From Macrosoma leucophasiata (Eukaryota > Arthropoda > Insecta > Lepidoptera > Hedylidae): DNA of 64,000 bases. The translations under genes were made by a program, and so were the position numbers. Numbering within the stretch: position 1 is the first letter of the stretch; every line of letters starts with the position of its first letter. The DNA is taken from NCBI GenBank assembly GCA_036365455.1, contig JAWQUS010000032.1:15756001-15820000 (forward strand). Reading direction: 5' to 3'. The notes beneath the pieces were generated by a model. The model did not search any database, was not told where the DNA came from, and was given only the letters and a program-made list of their open reading frames with translations. Shown here piece by piece: positions 14,901 through 26,900 of the stretch.

Positions 14901-17900
14901 TATAATTGGTGCCGACAGGTGGCGTTGCGATCGGGCAAGATAAGGTCTGCCTGGTGCACTATTTTCTTAAATTGGAATTAAAAGGTTAGGTTATTTACCC
15001 GAAAATATCTCTTAAATACGGTACTTACCCCACTATCGCCATCATTCATAGTAATGCGGTGCAAGAAAAAAATGTAGTTTAATTTACATGTTTACATTCG
15101 ACAAAAATATTGGAGTACATTGCAGTTTTGATATCAAAAAAATCAAAATCAAAATGTTTATTTATCATTTGGGACAAGAATCGTTTATGATATGTTACTA
15201 AATCAATTAATATTTTAAACTTTGGTGTATAGCAATAGACACATATGTCATATATCAGGTCAATCGACAAGTTACAAAAATTGATAATCAAGAAATATAT
15301 ACTTATGTAACAGTAGAATGTTTCATTGCCTCTCTTACGAACATATATCTAAATAATATATACAATAAAATACACAACTAGTAACTTTTGTGTTAATCCT
15401 GAACGCTACGCAAGACGTTTGTGAAATAGATGGAGGCATTTGTCTGACAGCAGTTTGAAAAATTATTATGTGCAGCTCACATAATAATTTTTCAAACTGC
15501 TGTCAGACAAATGCCACCTCAGTCTGCCCGAGACCACGGAAGCTGAAAAGCGACCGAAACGTCAGGTTCGATTTTAAATAATCATTTTAATTTAATAGAC
15601 GCGAGATAAATCCGAAAACTAGTTTTATTTCAATGAGTGTAGCTCGCGAAAACCTAAGAACATAATATAGATAAGATAGAGTTTAGAAAAAGAAAAGGAG
15701 TCATTCTTTGTCATTCACTGGAAGGGTTCGAAAGGCCGACTTATAATGTTAAGCTAAATGCTTACCATTTGGCACCATTGGTGATCCCCTCCGGGAATCT
15801 TTCGTGAGGCAAATTTCTGCAGGGCTGTCCCAAATGCATTTTATGATGGGCCTGCAAACAAATAAAAAGTAAAATAGCAATTTAAGCTAGCATAAAAGTC
15901 GCAAGCAAACTTGACCTAATACAAAAAAAAAAAAAGATTTTATATTTTAATTTTATTTTCTTCTACAGCGTTTTTCAGAAACAAATAAGCAAAATATTTT
16001 GTTTTATTTGTTCGATTGATCATCATACATTTAGACGATTTCACGCTATCTTAACATCAAGGTAGGATTTTCATCGATTAATCGTGATCGGTTTGAGCAA
16101 CTAAATCGCTGTTATGCCAACTAATTAACAAATTTTGATGTTTTTACTTTCCATTTTCCCGATTATATACCGCTTGTTTTTAGACCTATTTTTGAACACT
16201 GATCGAAACTGAACCATCAGTTACACCTAATCTATCTATGATATAAGAAACCTCGTGGCTGGTGTTTAATGTCGAGCTCGTGTGTCGTGTAAGAGCTCTG
16301 GTGACGGAGTTCGTAGGCGTAGGCACCACCGTATTACTTAATCTATCGCCCGCCAAATGACAATGTCCAGCACTATCGTGTTCCGGTTAATTGATAATAT
16401 ATGGGCTGTTTTAACTATGACAGAGACGTAACAAACCGAGACAGAGACGTAACAAACCGAGGTCTCACGGGCGGCAACGAATCTATGCGCGTCATTTTGA
16501 CTTTGGTTTTTGTGTAGATGTGTATATGCTGCAGTCATCACAACATCAATGTGATCTGTAAGCTTGTTTGCCATTTTCACGTCAAGTTCCTAACGGGGTA
16601 GACTGAGGAAGTCGAGCGTCAGATATCCCAGTCCTGCCAACATCTCGTGCTTCTTCTTCATTCATCATTCTCTTCATACATGCACGTCGATTCCTGAGAC
16701 TCTTGATCTGGAAAAAAATCACTTACGTCCGAATAAATATGTGCCAAGTGCACAAAAACAGCGTGGTCAGGTGCCAGGTACTCGGTGCCGCTGCTCATCT
16801 CGGGGTTGCCGTCGTAAGGGTAGTTAGCGACCAGCGCACCCCCGTGAAGATTGGCCGACAGCACGAACGGGAGGGACAGAGACCAGTTCATCACTGCCAG
16901 GGTCTCTGGCTCCGGCGTTATGTTGTCCTGAATAGAGCAATAACGGTCTCAGTAGTTTGTGATCCGAGTGTGGCTTAGAGCAACACGGGCCACCGGCCGC
17001 GGCAGGCCGGAGGGGAGTAGCCATATGCTGGCTTTCCCCTCTGTCAAAGTACAAGCACAAGTGGTCCTATGCCTGTCGCCGAAATGTTTAAATGTGTGCG
17101 TAAAATTGTTCATATATTTTGCTTAAGTCAAGGTGTGCGTTTCGTAGTAATAGACGATTTTTGTTTTTTGTGTATGTCACACAAATTTCCCCCCGCAAAA
17201 ATCGTATTAATTAATGAATTGCCGATCCCTTAGGGGGAAAAGGGGGTGAAATTGCGTTACTTTACAGGTACATACCTGTGTGGGGCCGAACTGATCCGGG
17301 AAATTTCTGTTAAGATCCACTTTATGGGCGTTAGGTCTGCCATTCAAACTGGAGAAATCACCTGTAACAATATATGTGGAATTTAGTTAAATATTTTAAT
17401 CTCTTTACAGCAAATTTTCACCTCAAAAAATATAAAGACCATGTAACTTCGTCTGCAATCCCGGAAGGAGTAAGCAGAGGTAAATAGATGCATTCAAGCA
17501 TACAGGAAACACCCATGATTCGCCGGTTACGTTTTGGCCCATGTAATAGGTGGCGCGCCTGTTGACACATTACCACACTCCGAGGTAATGGAAAACTGCA
17601 GAAAATCCCAAAAGAAGTAGAGATAAATAAAAAAATAATAACTTCACGCCTGTAATCTCCGAAGGGGTAGGCAGAGGTAAATGCATGCATTCAAGCATAC
17701 ATGCAAATACCCACGATTCGCCGGTCACGTTTTGGCCCATGTAACAGGTGGCGAGCCTGTTGCCATCTCCGGGCACAAAGTCCGAGGTACTGGAAAACAT
17801 CCAGAAAATGAAAAAATCCCAATAGAACCAGAGATAAACGATTTTAAACATTTATATCTGATAGCCCCTGACCCAGGAATCGAACCCAGGATCTCCAGCG

Positions 17901-20900
17901 TAGTAGTAGAGGCCTGCTACCACTAGGCTACTGCTACTGAGGTAAGAGATAAATGATTTTAAAAGAGCCAGATTTTTGGCGCTCTAGATTCTACAGCCCG
18001 ATTAGGAGTGAAGACGAAGATGAGTTAATATTTACTTCAACCTATACATAAAACTAATGAGTACAATGACCTTACTCAGGGCATCTCTTGACATAAATTA
18101 CAGGTCGTTAAATTAAGCAAGACTCACCAACAATACTCTTCTCATAACCATCGGGGTTCATACTCGGCAGCAGGTGTATTCTCGTGGAGTTCAACATTTG
18201 TTGAACCCTCTGGTCCCCGCTGGTGTAATGCTGGCAGAGGTACTTCGCCAACAGCAGCAGTAACTCACGACCCACCACCTCGTTACCGTGCATGTTGGCC
18301 ACGTATTTGAATTCCGGCTTGCCTGTAAACACGGTATACTTCTGCTGGCTCCTAATTATACAGGGTGTCCCAGAAATCAACGATAAACCGAAAACGGGTG
18401 ATAGGCCAAGTCATGACAGTTATCAGAAAAATGTGAAAAAAATATTTGTCATGTATTTTTAATATTATTAGAATTTTAATTATAGATTGTAGTTTACAGA
18501 AGGGTTAGTCATGACTACAATATAGAGGGGGAAATTACAAGAAAATAATATTTGTGGTCTTGGGACTTGAAGGATCATCGCAGGATGTCGGTTTATCTGA
18601 AATTTTTATGTCTTGGCCTATCACCCCTTTTTCGGCTTATCGTTGATTTCTGGGACACCCTGTATAAAGGAAATGCTTGATTTTTTTTAAGGTGGCCTTA
18701 ATTTTTTCGTCACTTGACTATATGGTCGTCACGAAATTCCGCGCACAGGGTGATCCGAAGATATTGGAGAGCCGTCAGTGCTAATCCAGGAGAAGCTTCC
18801 GTAGTCCATGAGTCCATGAGTCTCTTGGACAGATACACTGTCAAGGTCACTATGGTCGGTCAAAAGCTACAATATCCATTCCAATAAAACCTAACTATTC
18901 ATTAAGTGTGAGTTACGATAACTAGCAGTTTGATAGTTGAATATTCGCCGCAGTTATTACTTTACAGGGTGTTGCTAGTTACAAAAAATTACACTCGAAT
19001 TATTCCTTCATCGTCGCGTCGTTTGAATTACAGAAAGTCGATCGTGCAAAGGACATTTTTTTTGCAAATATGTCACAAGGCCGCGCTTTTTGAAATCGTT
19101 CGATTTATAAGAAAATAACAGTTACAATATTCTATTCAAATATTTTCGAAATGAAAGTAAATCAAACATAGAATTCCTGAACCAAGTTATTGACGAATAC
19201 CTCGCAGGTCGTGTAAATTTTCTGCCTGGCTGAGGATTTATAAAATAAAAAAAAAAACAACAAAATTTGAAACAGTGCAAGGTGCATTCATAAATCATTT
19301 CACGCAAACATAAGGTGTAAATTTGAAAAAAAAAACAAACATCGATTTCCACTCACCTGGTATATGCACCCCGGGATCCTTGGTCACTTCCAGGACATAA
19401 AGCTCTCTATTCTCCACGGATTTACCGATGCTGGTCAATCTCGTGATACTCGGGTACTCTTCGTGGAGATCTTTTAGGAACGCCTCCATCGTCTGATAGT
19501 CGTGATGGACGAAGTCGGCTGCAGAAAGACCGTCCAAATCTTCACGCGCTCGCCTGTTACGCTCTGGAGATGCCCCGTTGAATTTATGATCCACCGGTTG
19601 TTAGAATGATTTTATGTTAAGAAGATATTTCAGAGTTGTAGGAGAAGGAGAAGAAAATTAATTCCCGAATAAACTTACTTCCGTGTTATAGTTGGCTGCA
19701 AAGTTTTAAAGACCTTTTCAGACCAGTGATAGGTTGTGTAACAGATGTGGAGAAAATAATATATATTCTTTGATAATAACCCCCTTATTCATAATCGTAT
19801 TATAGCTAAAGTGTTGCTAATCTCTGCTTTGTCTTTTTCTACCTTGCACATTTGACAATGCAACTGACAAAGACAAAGCATTATATAGCTAAAACGTATC
19901 AAATGTACGTTTATGAATAAGGGCGTAAGTGTACGAATTGTGTTTATATTGCTCAGAAATGAAATGTCTATTGCAAGGAAATGTTTCTTAAATTCACCAA
20001 GTCTTCTTCCTTATCAGTCGTCATTATTAATCTATTTTACTGCTCTATTTTTCACACGTGACAGGTTAGATGATCCTTTTAAGTGAGGTTTCCAGGACCG
20101 GATCGTTTAGGCAACATTTCAAATTGACTCTCTTGATTGAATAACTTAAGATCGCTGCTCACTAAAGCGGCATCCGACCAGCACCACCTCGTATCACGGC
20201 GCGGCGTCCTCTCGTAACCGACGAGCAAACTCAGATGGCCGTTGCGTTATCAAATAGCTACAACGCGTGGGTTGCGCAAGCATTCTCAATCGATAGAAGT
20301 TTCTCCATTGGTATGATCATCAACTTTTCATTTTTGAGAGATCGCCTACAGAAAAATTCAGCTACGACCGTTTCGTCGACAGAATTATTAAATCGAAACA
20401 GGTTAGATTAGAACGGTAGCCTAGGGTAAGTCCAGAAGGTTCTAAACTGGTTGGCGTGCAGGTGTTCCGTTAGCCATTAGCATCAACGTCATCATCATTT
20501 CAGAAGAAAGACATCCAATGCTACACAAAATCCTCATAAACATTTCCACAACGAACGATCCTGGGCAACCCACAGACAGCGATTTCCCGCAATCTTCACC
20601 AGGTCATCGGTCCACTTCATGGGACCTGCCTAAGCTTCGTCTTCCGGTACGTGGTCGCCATTCGAAGAACTTTCTAGCATTGGTTGGATGGTTGGAATAT
20701 CAACTACACAAGCAGAGGCGGTGCGGGACGGGCGCCTGGTTGCTCCAATGAGCTATATGTGTTCTTTTCTTGAACTTTTGTGATTGAAGTAAATGGAATT
20801 GAGATCTTCACGATTTCTTTAAATCAGACGTCGAAGACGATTTTTTTCTGTGTTTTATATCTGCCTGAGATATTAAGACTCAAGGTGGACCAAGTATCTT

Positions 20901-23900
20901 TTCTGTGGCTTCCAATGGCGAAAGCCAGAGCAAACGGGAAGAAATAAAGAAACTTGACATTCTGTTACAGACGCGTATTAAAACAAATGTAGTGATATTT
21001 GTGAATAAGTTTTGTATTGACTTAATAATAGACGCGTTTTACCTGAAAATAAAACGCATATTAAAATACTTACCTCACTGGAAGCTTTATATTGAGAGAG
21101 CATATCCGTTTCCGTCATTTTTACCAGATTTTAGTACCTATGTTGACTCCATTTCCTGCGTTCAGTGGCGCCACCTGGCGTTCGCGAGCCATTTTAGTTT
21201 ACGTAAAAGTGCCGAGTGAATCTTAGTTCATTGGCTCTATTTCACCAGACAGAAATAAAGTGAAAGTTTCCAGTGAGGTAAGTATTTTAATATGCGTTTT
21301 ATTTTCAGGTAAAACGCGTCTATTAAAGTACTTGACCGTCACTGGAAGCTTTCTATTGAGAGCCTGTTTGTTATCGTCTGGTGCCGCCACTTGTATCTTA
21401 AGATTTGCAATAATTAAATATGATAATCATAAAGATTTATTCATCGCCAATGTGAAAGGACCTTAATTGTGTATCTTTGTAAAAAACTCAACACAATAGA
21501 ATTTCTTAAAGTTCAGGTAATCGTATTAATTGATTGCTAGAATTTCCTCCAGAGGATGATTATCCAGCCAACTTTTAGAGGCTACAGCTGATCGTGTACT
21601 TACTGGAGTGGCTTTTATATGGTTTTAATCTAGTTAAATGAGTTTGCAACATTCCGCCTTTCATTTAATAATAAAATAGTTCTTTTAATCCAGAATACAG
21701 GATCGCGATAACGGTTACTGGAACTAAAAATAACTTCCATTCCGATTGTCTATAATTACTGCATTCAGTCCGAGCCGAAATTATATTATCATCAGATTCT
21801 TAACAATGATTAGGGTCAATTTGGAGTAAAGTCAAATCATGTACACGTCTACCAGAACATAGCAGTAACAGAATAGCAGTATGGCGTGATGTCTGAAAAA
21901 CACTGTTAATGTCGACAGTGTAATTTGTTTAAAATGCAGTCAATTTGCCGACATCCTAAATCAGTGGCTTAGACGACTTTGGGTTTTTTAAAACAAGTGA
22001 TTTTAGTATGTGTTTAACAAGAAAGTGCGAACTTAAAAAACTTGAGGTGTCAGCATTACACAATGTCGAAACAACCGATTTGTGAAGAAGTATCCTGTTG
22101 TACGATAATTTATCTATCAGATATATATCAGATAAAAATTGTGCTGCTTGAGAACCTGCAGGACTTCTGCAGTCAACTTTTTTCGACATAGACCATGAAG
22201 CCCAACGCTTCCAAGCGTAAGTCTTTAAAGTAGACTTTCCTTCGTAAGTATTTAAAGTAGACTTTCGCCAAGAGTTTTTACGCAATAATAATTGTTCAGT
22301 GTTCCATGTCTTCACCGCTTCGGTCCAGTCCCACATTTCCACACTTCGAGGGTCAAGTTGTCGACCTGTGGTGGAAGGAGACCCGTTGAGGTGTCGACTA
22401 GATGTCTCTGCAGCTTTTTCAGAGTCAATAGCACAGCGAGCGGCATTGACTCTCTCTGCGGCTCAGATTTGCGCGCCAGAACACCTTCTCCCATAGAGTA
22501 GTGTGTGAATATGTCTTAGGACTTTCGGGACTAAGAACGGTGGCGGCAACATCCACGCGAGGGAGTAATTCCATGAGACACTGAATGCATCGTGAACTAA
22601 GGCTTGATGATTGGTCAAGTTGTGACACACATAATTGATTACCATATGAGCTGTTGCCGAGGCGAACAAGTCTATTACAGGGGTTCCCCATTTTGAAAAC
22701 ACCACTTGGATACAGGATAGTTTTAAGTGCCATTCGGGAGGTTGACGATAACGTGACAAGTGATCGACGTGATTTTTGTACTTGCCAGGAATGCTGAATA
22801 TATTTGATGTTGATCTAGAAGGCTCAGGATTTGATAAGATTTTACTAGCAAACGAAGAGGTTTCGCAACTCCTTCCTGCTTTCGCATGTAAGTGACAGTT
22901 GTCCGGTACAGAGCTGTTTTGAAATAGATGAATCTGGCTCTGAAGGGCATATAATATTGCTAACATCTCTTTTTGATTGCAATGTAGTGCACGCTCTCTT
23001 TGGAACCCGGTTCCTGAGAGTGCTAGATTGTTCACGGTGCTCCCCAGACCTAGTCCGATGTGTCTGTTGTTAGAAAGTGTATCGGCGGTGGGAAATGTCG
23101 CAGAGTTGATGCCTGACAATTCTGAATCCACCATTCCAGTTCGTTGCAAACGTTTTCTGGTAATGGGTTTACTTTTGGCGACTTAACAAATAAATGACTA
23201 TGACTTGTCTGATATTGCGCTAAAGAACATTAACAATTGCCGATGATTGAGTCGACCTCGCGCGACGACAAAAATGGTAAAGTTTGTTGAACTTTGCCAG
23301 TTTAGGTCTATAATTTTTTGTAATTGTATCTGGGTAACTTTTCTCTGCTTTCTTTAAGTCTCGACTTAAATATTTGATAATTACAGATAACTTGTCTTTT
23401 GGGAGAGAGTTTTGATTGTCCAAAGGCCTTCACAGTATTTCTAGATAATTTATATCCTTTTGGGGGCTGAAAACAGACTTGTTGAAATTTATTCGCCACC
23501 CTATCTTTTAAAGGTGTTTACTGAGAGACTGACATGTTCCCACAGTAGGTACAACTGCATTCTGATGTACTATCAGGAAATCGTTCAGATAGATATATTA
23601 TCTTACTCGTAATATTTGTACGACCCAATATGTCAGCAGCAAAAAAGTTTTGTGTGCTGTGCTTAGTCTGAACAAATCATTTCTAATAACTCTTGTTGTA
23701 TATCAGACGAAGGAAGCGCCTGTGTGAATCAGTTATTTTCAGATGAAAATATGCTTGAGATGTTGCAGGAAGTCCGGAATGCAACATATTTATAACAGTT
23801 TACTGATTTGATTTTGGTACCAAAAAAGGAGAAATGAAACTTGGCACGGGCTTGGCAACTTCCGGAATTCCCTGTGATTTAATTTTGTTTATAATTGCCG

Positions 23901-26900
23901 ACATTTCTTCTAAAACCGGCGCTTGGACCTTAAAATTTCTGATTACATCGGGGACAACAAGAAGATTGCGGAACAGTATCCTGTACCCCTGAATTAATTT
24001 CAGTAAAATTTTCTGTGCCTCCATTTCCTCCCATCGAGACTGGTAATATGCAAGCTGACCGGCTTGAAATGGTTTCGAGTCATTGTTGTCGCTTTTGACT
24101 TCTCTTATGACCTTTTGGAGCGTTAGAGCGTCCCAGGCTATTTTTACGTTCGGGCTGCGAGCTACGGTTGTGAATTGTCCCTCTACCCACGGCACCATAG
24201 TGACCTTATTGACAGTGTGAGGGTTGACCTTGACTTCCATATGGAAAGTAGGAATTCTGGTATCCACCCCGCGAGGGTGTATTATAACAGCTATGCGTGT
24301 GCATTGGTAGGCCTGTTTCATATAAGGTACGTTGTGTTCCACGTGATGGAATCACTGGTTTATTTATGCCATGCCCCCGCGAGAGGTGGCGATCAGATTG
24401 ATTCCGATTTGCTTTCGATATCCACCCCACGAGGGTGTGTTATAACACGTATGCGTGTGCATTGGTAGGCCTGTTTCATATAAGGTACGTTGTGTTCCAC
24501 GCGACGGAATCACTGGTTTATTTATACCATGCCCCCGCGAGAGGCGGCGATCAAATTGATTTGGATTTGTTTTTGCTTGGACAGAACTTTCTGTTTTTAA
24601 CGGCCACAAAGCTTTGCGAACACCGGCAGCTTTTTCTAAAGCTGCTGTGAAAGGAACGTAACTTGACGCTGGAGGTGTTCTGTTCAAAGCTGATTTTACC
24701 ATAGGATCTCTAACTTGGCTTGTAATACTCTCCCGGCGCATTTCAATACTCTCGGCCTGGTGATCGCAAGATAGTTGCAATAAGTCTGAAGATATTTTAT
24801 GTAAATCGCCTTTTTGAAAAAGCTCTTCTACCTTCAGACACAAATGGACATAATTTTACTCGGTATTGCTAGCCCAAGAGAGGACATTACGAATATTATC
24901 TTGTAATGGCTCTCTTTGTTTAAGTATGCAAAAGGTTAAGGTAGCATACGCTTTTTCAGCGTGTAATAAATGGCGTAAGGTATCATAATTATTTACCTTA
25001 TCGTTTGTTTCCAAGCTTATGAAACCTGGAGCACAATAATAATTATAATATACAGTTAGATGTGTCAGCGCATCTGACTTCTGACCACCGTGTTCTGCCT
25101 CAGCGCTGTACGTCAGTTAGTATTTTAAATAGCTATCAGAAGTTTTCAGAACTTATGGTTCTTTTAACTTGGTTTCGATTGTAAATGAAATCCCGTGAAC
25201 TGTGATGCTCATCTTCACCATGATCATTAGTCATTAGTTATGTTTTAGTTCTCCACTGACAAAATTTTCAAAATTCGAAAATTTATTTAATCTCTTGAAA
25301 ATTTACATTTTCTTGTGATAGGTCAAATTACAAATTACAACTGAAAGAAAAAGAAAATCGACGCATTGCAATCATAATTGCAGGATGGATACTCCGCTCG
25401 GGCCAGCCACAGCCAGCGGCTCTGATTTTGTGTTATTCATTGTTATAAAAATTTCTGCAAAAAACGCATATTAATTTCTGCACAATATAGCAAAGCAGCC
25501 CGTTTTAAGACTGACATTACACGGTACTAAATACATTATAACTGGTACATTTTTTTACGAATCCGAACGGAAAAACCGTTAAATATAATTAAAATCGTAT
25601 TGAAAATCGTGCCTAACTAGCATAGTTGGTAATAGATGGCGCTACTGCTACCATAAAGCAATGCAATAGATGTGAAGGAAAGATTTGACAAATCGGGCAG
25701 GGCTTCAGTAGCTCAATTGGAAGAGCGGCTGGACTAGATTCCCAGTAGGTCGCGAGTTCGAGCCTCGCCTGAAGTCAAATTTTTCTTTCCATTTTTCTTT
25801 AAAAATAAAATAAAATCGTTTCTTTTGTTATTAGGTCAAATGTGAAATATTAATTGCAAGGAGGGTACTTACAGTTTTCCACAACATTGCCTAAATGATT
25901 AAAAAAAGATTAAAAATACTTAGACACTTGTTAGATTTCTATAACTTTTTCACATTTTGAACACTGTATAGGTATAGGTATAGACTATATAATTTATAAA
26001 AGCAACCGTGTCGTGAGGACAAGGTTGCTGCGTTGTTGCTTGGACGGAAAACGAAACGCCAATGAACTAAAATTCACTCGGCACTTTTACGTAAACTAAA
26101 ATGGCTCGCGAACGCCAGGTGGCGCCACTGAACGCAGGAAATGGAGTCAACATAGGTACTAAAATCTGGTAAAAATGCCGGAAACGGATATGCTCTCTCA
26201 ATATAAAGCTTCCAGTGACGGTCAAGTACTTTAATAAAAATATCGATTGTGTTAATAGTGTATTTAGTTTAATGTAGTCATGTCTCATAATAATATTGTA
26301 TGATGTACGGGATGTATTTACAAGGAAAAGGTAGAAAATAAAAGTAAAAAGAAATAGGGCAAATCCAGAGCATAAGAGAAAGCGTTAGAAAGAAACAGTA
26401 GAAAATACATGAAACTTAACAAAACACAAATAAAAAGAATTATTGACAAAGATAACAAAGTATAACATACAAACGAAGGCTATCAAACTTCAATGTAGAT
26501 CACAAAAAAATCTTTATTGCTTCTGTATTAACACATACATTATTTTTTCAATTCATTTAAACAAATCGATATATCATTGGAGAATGTTACCTAAATGATC
26601 GCTTAAAATTAAGAAACTGAGATTATGAGGCTTGTTGAAAAAAAAAGATCTTATAAGATCTTACAAGAGTTTTATTACAACTGAATGCTAAAATTTGTAA
26701 AATTATACATTACCAAATATTAAAACAATATTTTTTTAAATAAATCATTATTTAACTTCATAAATGGTAAAAGGTGGTAGTGTGAATAAGTATCTCAACT
26801 TAAAAAGGAACAAAAGATACTATTCACGTAATAAACTAGGTATTATTAAGGCCGTTATCAATTTCGTTTTGCTTTTGTCGAATATTCTGGCATATGACAT

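Larger units (their letters stand above)
21026..26236 (-). mobile_element. DIRS-like tyrosine-recombinase retrotransposon, 5.2 kb, inactive
   Basis: Inverted terminal repeats of about 160 bp (21077-21235 and 26058-26218) are nearly identical. The left end extends about 50 bp and the right about 18 bp beyond the shared part. An internal region at 21268-21362 is an exact complement of the left end (21026-21083, 58 bp) and then, without a gap, of the right end (26195-26236, one mismatch). This is the internal complementary region of DIRS elements, thought to guide circularisation, and it lies at the 3' side as expected. Coding remnants on the minus strand run gag-like, RT, RNase H, tyrosine recombinase. 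Frames are broken, and a SINE-C sits inside with its own duplication. Confidence 0.88.

Noticed and set aside
16824..17060. 78-codon ORF, minus strand
   Set aside because: Read through repeat E and the antisense frame of CPD exon 10; a shadow.
22292..22501. Overlapping plus-strand ORFs
   Set aside because: Shadows of the DIRS-like coding remnants on the minus strand.
25700..25776. Functional tRNA gene in SINE-C
   Set aside because: Good acceptor, D and T stems, but the anticodon arm is too long, the module repeats many times within a retroposed unit, and no independent tRNA context exists.
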